A DNA stretch of 64,000 bases from Bombyx mori (lineage: Eukaryota; Arthropoda; Insecta; Lepidoptera; Bombycidae), in contig NC_085127.1 of assembly GCF_030269925.1 (NCBI RefSeq), positions 8,501,501-8,565,500 on the forward strand, written 5' to 3'. The position numbers were made by a program, and so were the translations under genes. Each line of letters begins with the position of its first letter. The stretch's first letter is position 1. The notes beneath the pieces are model-generated. The model was not told the DNA's origin, did not search any database, and was given only the letters and a program-made list of their open reading frames with translations. Shown here piece by piece: positions 60,801-64,000 of the stretch.

Positions 60801-62029
60801 ATTATATACTGCCCGATTTTATTCGAGTCAGCGCTAAGCTCCATATGCCCTAACAACTTGTATTCGCGCATAAACGCGGTGTACTCTTTTTTCAACTCTA
60901 AGTTTCGATCAAGGCGTCGTTCTAGGTTAACGAGCCGAGAGAAAGATTGGTTGAAAGAATCGCCTAGTTGACTGATAGGTTCTTTGAGAAGCATAGGTAC
61001 AACATACCTGCCGTCGGGATTACGATACGTTAGATTTGAGTACATTTGTTCACATTTAATATCTTCAGGGTTTAAGATAACCTGACTTGGAGGTTCTTCT
61101 ATCTCCCAGAATCGCTTGAGTCCCTCGTCCAGAGAACGTGTGGATGCTAAGAGAGAAGATATTGTTGGCGGAGGTAAATAGTTTGTATTAAGTTTGCCGG
61201 TGATGACCCAACCAAACACGCTGTGTAAAGCTACCGGTAGGTTATGACTGGGCTGAACGCGTTGACCGTCATAAATACTATGGAACAGTTCTGCGCCAAG
61301 TAGTAAATCTACATTTGATGGTTTATCAAAATTCTCATCTGCGAGGACCAGATGTTTAAAAGAATCACGAAGATTAGTAGGTAAGTTTGTAGCAGGCATT
61401 TTACTCGTTATAGTATTTACTACGATAGGATTAATGTTGAAATGAGGATTTTCTGAAGTACGAGAAAGTACAGTGCAAGAAGTAACTCCAGTCACGTGAT
61501 GTACAGCATTTTGACCTAGACCAACTACAGCTAATGGACAGCGACGTAATGGTAAGCCCATACGTTGACAACATGACTTGGTAATGAAACAATCTTGAGC
61601 ACCACTATCAATCAACGCACGTACAAGAAATGATTGATTAGTACTGCGAGGATGACGAACGCGAACTACACAAGTACCCAAAAGAACCACCGAGCGACTG
61701 TAGCCCACATACGCATTAGTGGAGGCTGCAGTGCTAGACTCGAAGGTATGATTACGTGTGATCTCGTCCGGGCGTACGTCAACTGTGACCATGCCACTCA
61801 CAGCTGTATTGACCTCATGGAGAAGCGTATGATGTCGTTGTCCACAAGTAAAACAATTTAATTTTGAATAACACTTATTAATGTTATGATTTGGGCGTAA
61901 ACAGTTTTTACATAAAGATTTTGATGTCACTAAATTAAGCCGGTCCTGTATGCCTAAAGCTTGAAATTTAGGACACATATAGATTATGTTGTTGTTCACA
62001 ACAGCTACACGGTGCGCCGGTGTTGACAC
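57803..62029 (-). CDS. BEL/Pao gag C-terminus and pol polyprotein
   Basis: 1,408-codon open frame. Approximate residues: zinc knuckles C40/C43/H48/C53 and C59/C62/H66/H71 (end of gag); aspartic protease DSG at 141; reverse transcriptase with the first Asp at 472 (TADISKMY) and FMDD at 549-551; RNase H D725, E768, D804, D850; integrase HHCC H1040/H1045/C1075/C1078 and DDE D1110, D1176, E1228; a C-terminal GDIVMI region. All catalytic residues are present, so each enzyme domain looks intact. The first codon at 62,029 is GTG, not a real start: BEL elements translate gag-pol as one frame, and upstream gag-like sequence is in another frame (a one-base break at about 61,975-62,000). This frame alone therefore probably has no initiation site. 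Confidence 0.92.
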   Translation of the reverse strand: MSTPAHRVAVVNNNIIYMCPKFQALGIQDRLNLVTSKSLCKNCLRPNHNINKCYSKLNCFTCGQRHHTLLHEVNTAVSGMVTVDVRPDEITRNHTFESSTAASTNAYVGYSRSVVLLGTCVVRVRHPRSTNQSFLVRALIDSGAQDCFITKSCCQRMGLPLRRCPLAVVGLGQNAVHHVTGVTSCTVLSRTSENPHFNINPIVVNTITSKMPATNLPTNLRDSFKHLVLADENFDKPSNVDLLLGAELFHSIYDGQRVQPSHNLPVALHSVFGWVITGKLNTNYLPPPTISSLLASTRSLDEGLKRFWEIEEPPSQVILNPEDIKCEQMYSNLTYRNPDGRYVVPMLLKEPISQLGDSFNQSFSRLVNLERRLDRNLELKKEYTAFMREYKLLGHMELSADSNKIGQYIIPHHCVIRPESTTTKLRVVFDASAKTTNGKSLNDLVYTGPKLQNDIGDILTKFRLHAVVFTADISKMYRNIELRPEDRKWQHILWRDSPSDPVTEYELKTVTYGVTSSPYLAIRTLHQLASDYEKEWPLAAASLRHDTFMDDITVGATSIETALKHKEELIQMLARAKFELRKWSSNSPEFLTQIPTEHCQVPKTFCDEKQKQSIKILGVQWDPADDNFTYALSELAPGNTKRAILSNVARIYDPLGWLAPMVLIAKLTLQELWRLQLDWDETVPSDMLSQWHLFTSEFHYLKDVKIPRLIVPLHSKSYELVGFCDGSTKAYGCSVYLRITTDSEITSHLLIAKSKVAPLKVLTVNRLELCSAVLLAKMLKHISNLLNETQTSNITISKIWAFTDSSTVLSWLQTAPHRLKTFVAHRVVKLLDNLSVENWYHVSTYDNPADYCSRGLTCSQLVACSTWWTGPKWIVSNSSTWPVSEKLPYLKELAEVKSSFLCHVLLESSNNSILTQLIEKYSSLLRLQRIFAWCRRFIANATRPPEKRIKSFLTFTELEDSLFTIVKHVQSLTFASEISAIKSGKSCSRTIIKLAPILDQRGLLRVGGRLKNANLPQSAINPLLLPKTSHLSLIIIDYYHRLFLHCGPRALQSLIQRKFWILGIRNLIRSRLSKCVTCFKVNPIPLQPVMGDLPSIRVQAARCFQNIGVDFAGPFIVKESRRRNAKTYKTYACIFVCLAVKAIHIELVTELSTSAFIAALDRFVSRRGLCSTIISDCGSNFVGAKRYLSEMHQLMLSKNLEVESILINRGIQWKLNPPTGSHFGGIFESRVKSMKYHLKRVIGSQILTFEELTTILTKIEAILNSRPLISVSSDPNEVDVLTPGHFLTGSPLVSLPEPLLADIQMSVRSRWQMLQKLTQSFWRVWHLDYLHTLQQRAKWFKQHGNVKLGDIVMIVDQNLPPLEWRIGRISIIHPGSDGVVRVVTVQTAHGLLRRPVTKLCPLPFHENL

Positions 62030-62168
62030 TTGAAGATATATTTGAATTAACGGGCAATGATGTTGATTTCAAATAAGGTTTTTTAGAAAAACATTCATTG
62101 CGAGGTGTACTCTTATAATTTGTGAGTTGTTTATTAGTTTGTTGTATACGTACAATAAAAAAATAAAT
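62030..62168 (-). pseudogene. Gag linker remnant in a shifted frame
   Basis: On the minus strand a different frame from the downstream ORF reads QTNKQLTNYKSTPRNECFSK, then NISSSVNTG and a C-x-C-C-E-x-x-H cluster of the kind found before the BEL zinc knuckles. It runs out about where the pol frame becomes meaningful, which places a single-base frameshift near 61,975-62,000. It was once continuous with the gag frame at 62,396-63,331 but is cut off by the inserted LTR segment. Confidence 0.6.
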
Positions 62169-62209
62169 AAAACATATTTAGTGGCTCGAAGGACCACTAA
62201 ATATGTTTT
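62169..62209. repeat. 16-bp perfect inverted repeat (snap-back) at the internal PBS
   Basis: AAAACATATTTAGTGG (62,169-62,184), a 9-nt loop, and CCACTAAATATGTTTT (62,194-62,209). The right arm is LTR end, spacer and start of PBS; the left arm is an inverted copy of exactly these, absent from the 5' LTR-PBS junction at 63,604-63,628. Confidence 0.9.
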
Positions 62210-62436
62210 GAATTTAGATGTTTGGGACTGGAAAAAGGATAAATTTTAGGACTCACTCTGTATTTCGTTGATGCACTATTCAATTTTTCTCACTGGCGAG
62301 AGTTATATGTGCTGATTGATCAACAAATCACAATTTTATTGTTTTTGCACCGGCACCATGTTTTTAGTTTTTTTTTTACACACTTCGCGCCATTTTCATA
62401 CGCGCGTAGTTTTTCTTGTAGTGTCAACAGATGGCG
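62183..62436 (-). repeat. Extra internal partial LTR with partial PBS
   Basis: 62,204-62,436 matches the LTR but lacks its first 45 nt; three substitutions and three one-base insertions separate it from the outer LTRs. It is followed on the minus strand by the same 7-nt spacer and the first 14 nt of the primer-binding site (TGGTCCTTCGAGCC). It splits gag: the last 13 codons of the gag frame (SPSVDTTRKTTRV) are LTR sequence. Confidence 0.9.
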
Positions 62437-63331
62437 AGCTTGGTTCACTAACCTCTAGTATCTTAACATAGTTTTGTAAAAAAGTTAGTAAGTCGTTTAT
62501 AGTAGGTAGGTTATTTGAATTTTCCTGTAACTGTGATTCAAATCTTTTACGAGTGTCACTGTCTAAAGTACGGGACGCCAAATAGAATAATATAAATTCA
62601 CCAAGATTAGGAATGTTAACTGCCTTGAGGGCATTGACACTTTCGTATAATAAATTATTTAATGTCAATAAATCATTAATGTTAGAACTTTTCAATTGCT
62701 GAAATTGTATAATTTTGTCTAAATAAGATGTAGCTAATAATCTTTTATTTTCAAATCGACCCACTAGTGCGTCGAAAACTATTTGATAATTATCAGATGT
62801 AACAGGTACCCCTTTGGCAATCGATAAAGCAGCACCCGATAGACACGATATTAAATAATGGAATTTCTCAATTGCTGTAATATTCTCATTCTCGTGTACA
62901 AGCGACGTAAATGTATCATAAAAAGTCCGCCATTGCTCAATTCTACCATCAAACTTGATTAAATTAATTTTTGGTAAACGCACTTGCTGACCAAACGGCT
63001 TGGGTGAGACGTAATGCGACGCGAGTGCGCCGGCGTCGCCGGGGTCGGCGTTGCACGCTTCCGATATCGCGTAATACATGTCGTCAAATGCCTTAACAAC
63101 TTGCATATCGATTTTGTCTTTAGGATTAATTTCAAGTTTTATCGCATTTATTTGATTAGTTAGATCTAAATATTCTTTCCGTAAAACATCTAGACGTTTG
63201 TATCGAACATTGAATTGAGATAATTTTGACGAATCTGATGCAATTTGTTGTGATAAGTTATAAAGTATTTGTATGTCCTTAAAAACATATTCACGTTGAC
63301 TTGTTAGGAGTTTTAATTTGAGTTCTGACAT
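62396..63331 (-). CDS. BEL/Pao gag, N-terminal part (truncated)
   Basis: 311-codon frame from a true ATG at 63,331, about 270 bp after the PBS. Residues 1-70 are a Leu/Lys-rich, coiled-coil-like segment. Residues 118-150 (LPKINLIKFDGRIEQWRTFY) are the signature of the DUF1759 gag domain of BEL/Pao elements, continuing to about 290 with FHYLISCLSGAALSIAKGVP. Gag forms the particle in which reverse transcription occurs. The natural protein would continue through a linker into the zinc knuckles now in the pol frame. Instead, after residue 298 the frame reads into the inserted LTR and stops. It lacks nucleic-acid-binding knuckles and is probably unable to package RNA alone. Confidence 0.88.
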   Translation of the reverse strand: MSELKLKLLTSQREYVFKDIQILYNLSQQIASDSSKLSQFNVRYKRLDVLRKEYLDLTNQINAIKLEINPKDKIDMQVVKAFDDMYYAISEACNADPGDAGALASHYVSPKPFGQQVRLPKINLIKFDGRIEQWRTFYDTFTSLVHENENITAIEKFHYLISCLSGAALSIAKGVPVTSDNYQIVFDALVGRFENKRLLATSYLDKIIQFQQLKSSNINDLLTLNNLLYESVNALKAVNIPNLGEFILFYLASRTLDSDTRKRFESQLQENSNNLPTINDLLTFLQNYVKILEVSEPSSPSVDTTRKTTRV

Positions 63332-63603
63332 TATAGAATACGTAAATTATAGTAACAATACAAATATAATTGGAATTTGAATACAAAAATTATGTTGCAA
63401 ATGAATGCTATTTTTACAACCGAGAAATTTCTTAAACTACCTACGTCACTTGAGATTTATAAAAAAAATATTGTTATTTTATGCTTTAAATAGTAAAATA
63501 ATATTATAAAATAATAGTTATATTGTTATTAGGATAAGATTAAAGCGAAATGAAATGTAGAACTAGAGTTTTCTAACGAATATGCCCCTAGTTACCATAG
63601 GTT

Positions 63604-63621
63604 ATCCGGCTCGAAGGACCA
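63604..63621 (-). promoter_or_regulatory. Primer-binding site, probably for tRNA-Tyr
   Basis: On the minus strand TGGTCCTTCGAGCCGGAT, 7 nt after the 5' LTR. It is complementary to a tRNA 3' end ...CCGGCTCGAAGGACCA; insect tRNA-Tyr begins CCTTCGA, which pairs with TCGAAGG in that acceptor arm. The tRNA identity is from memory of tRNA-Tyr. Confidence 0.75.
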
Positions 63622-63628
63622 CTAAATA

Positions 63629-63903
63629 TGTTTTGAATTTAGATGTTTGGGACTGGGAAAAGGATAAGTTTTAGGACTCACTCTGTATTTCGTTGATGCA
63701 CTATTCAATTTTCTCACTGGCGAGAGTTATATGTGCTGATTGATCAACAAATCACAATTTTATTGTTTTTGCACCGGCACCATGTTTTAGTTTTTTTTTA
63801 CACACTTCGCGCCATTTTCATACGCGCGTAGTTTTTCTCGTAGTGTCAACAGATGGCGTGGATAGGGGATTGAGGAAGGAATAAGGAAAAGGAAGTCCCA
63901 ACA
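63629..63903 (-). repeat. 5' LTR of the BEL/Pao element
   Basis: 275 bp, identical to the 3' LTR. It should contain the element's promoter and poly(A) signals; no clear TATA box is visible. Confidence 0.93.
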
Positions 63904-64000
63904 ATTAATGTCATTCTTCAAACGAGGCTTGTGGAGAGTATTAAACGGTAGGCAGCGGCTTGGCTCTGCCCCTGGCATTACTAAAGTCCATGGGCGACGG
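63904..64000 (+). repeat. Family B retroposon, cut by the BEL insertion and the window edge
   Basis: ATTAATGTCATTCTTCAAACGAG, then GGCTTGTGGAGAGTATTAAA and GGTAGGCAGCGGCTTGGCTC. It matches the long family B copy at 33,464-33,643 in reverse. The few bases left of the BEL element (57,311-57,331) look like its 5' continuation. Confidence 0.7.

Larger units (their letters stand above)
57332..63903 (-). mobile_element. BEL/Pao LTR retrotransposon, recently inserted, rearranged
   Basis: 6.57-kb element on the minus strand bounded by two 275-bp LTRs that I find identical base for base, with TG...CA ends and a 5-bp target duplication ATTAA (57,327-57,331 and 63,904-63,908). The minus-strand order is 5' LTR, primer-binding site, gag N-terminus, an extra partial LTR plus partial PBS, rest of gag, pol (protease, RT, RNase H, integrase), polypurine tract, 3' LTR. 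Integrase following RNase H and a BEL-type FMDD RT box place it in BEL/Pao. No env-like frame follows pol. It lies in the 5' part of a family B retroposon that resumes at 63,904. The gag interruption makes it non-autonomous as it stands. Confidence 0.92.

Noticed and set aside
60449..60853. 134-codon plus-strand ORF inside the BEL element
   Set aside because: Antisense to the reverse transcriptase region.
62183..62436. Internal LTR as an ordinary solo LTR or nested element
   Set aside because: It lacks one end, has no TG...CA pair or target duplication, and carries PBS sequence on its inner side, so it is not a simple insertion.
1..64000. CRISPR arrays, operons or bacterial-type regulatory sites
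   Set aside because: No regularly spaced repeats of that kind; the spliced gene and the repeats show an insect nuclear genome.

Overview
The window is AT-rich lepidopteran genomic DNA, almost certainly silkworm (Bombyx mori or a very close relative). The evidence is the dense scatter of short retroposons of the Bm1/BMC1 type, lepidopteran non-autonomous Helitrons, a maT-type (DD37D) mariner and a BEL/Pao retrotransposon, plus spliced insect coding exons. There is no sign of bacterial gene organisation.

Left and centre (1-34,973, minus strand): one protein-coding gene can be reconstructed by eye. It encodes a secreted ADAMTS metalloprotease. Six exons run right to left: 34,778-34,973 (signal peptide), 25,620-25,839 and 10,794-10,956 (propeptide), 498-1,100 (end of propeptide plus a very basic insert), 240-416 (start of the M12B catalytic domain) and 1-154 (more catalytic domain, running off the left edge). 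Every junction has GT/AG ends and the reading phases agree. The first three introns are long (8.9, 14.7 and 9.7 kb) and packed with repeats; the next two are 81 and 85 bp. The HExxH zinc site and the thrombospondin repeats lie outside the window.

Middle right (34,974-55,562): no convincing gene. It holds repeated retroposon families (called A, B and C here), a tRNA-headed SINE, a small Helitron, MITE-like elements and LINE 3' tails in otherwise featureless AT-rich DNA.

Right end (55,563-64,000): a nest of mobile elements. A Helitron (55,563-57,262) is split near its 5' tip by a maT mariner with a broken transposase (55,977-57,258). A BEL/Pao element on the minus strand (57,332-63,903) has two identical 275-bp LTRs and a 5-bp target duplication, and sits inside a family B retroposon. 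Its pol frame is open for 1,408 codons with all expected domains, but gag is cut by an extra partial LTR plus primer-binding site and a 16-bp snap-back hairpin. This is the most unusual structure in the window.

All identifications come from reading the sequence and remembered family motifs. No database search was run, and repeat family names are tentative.
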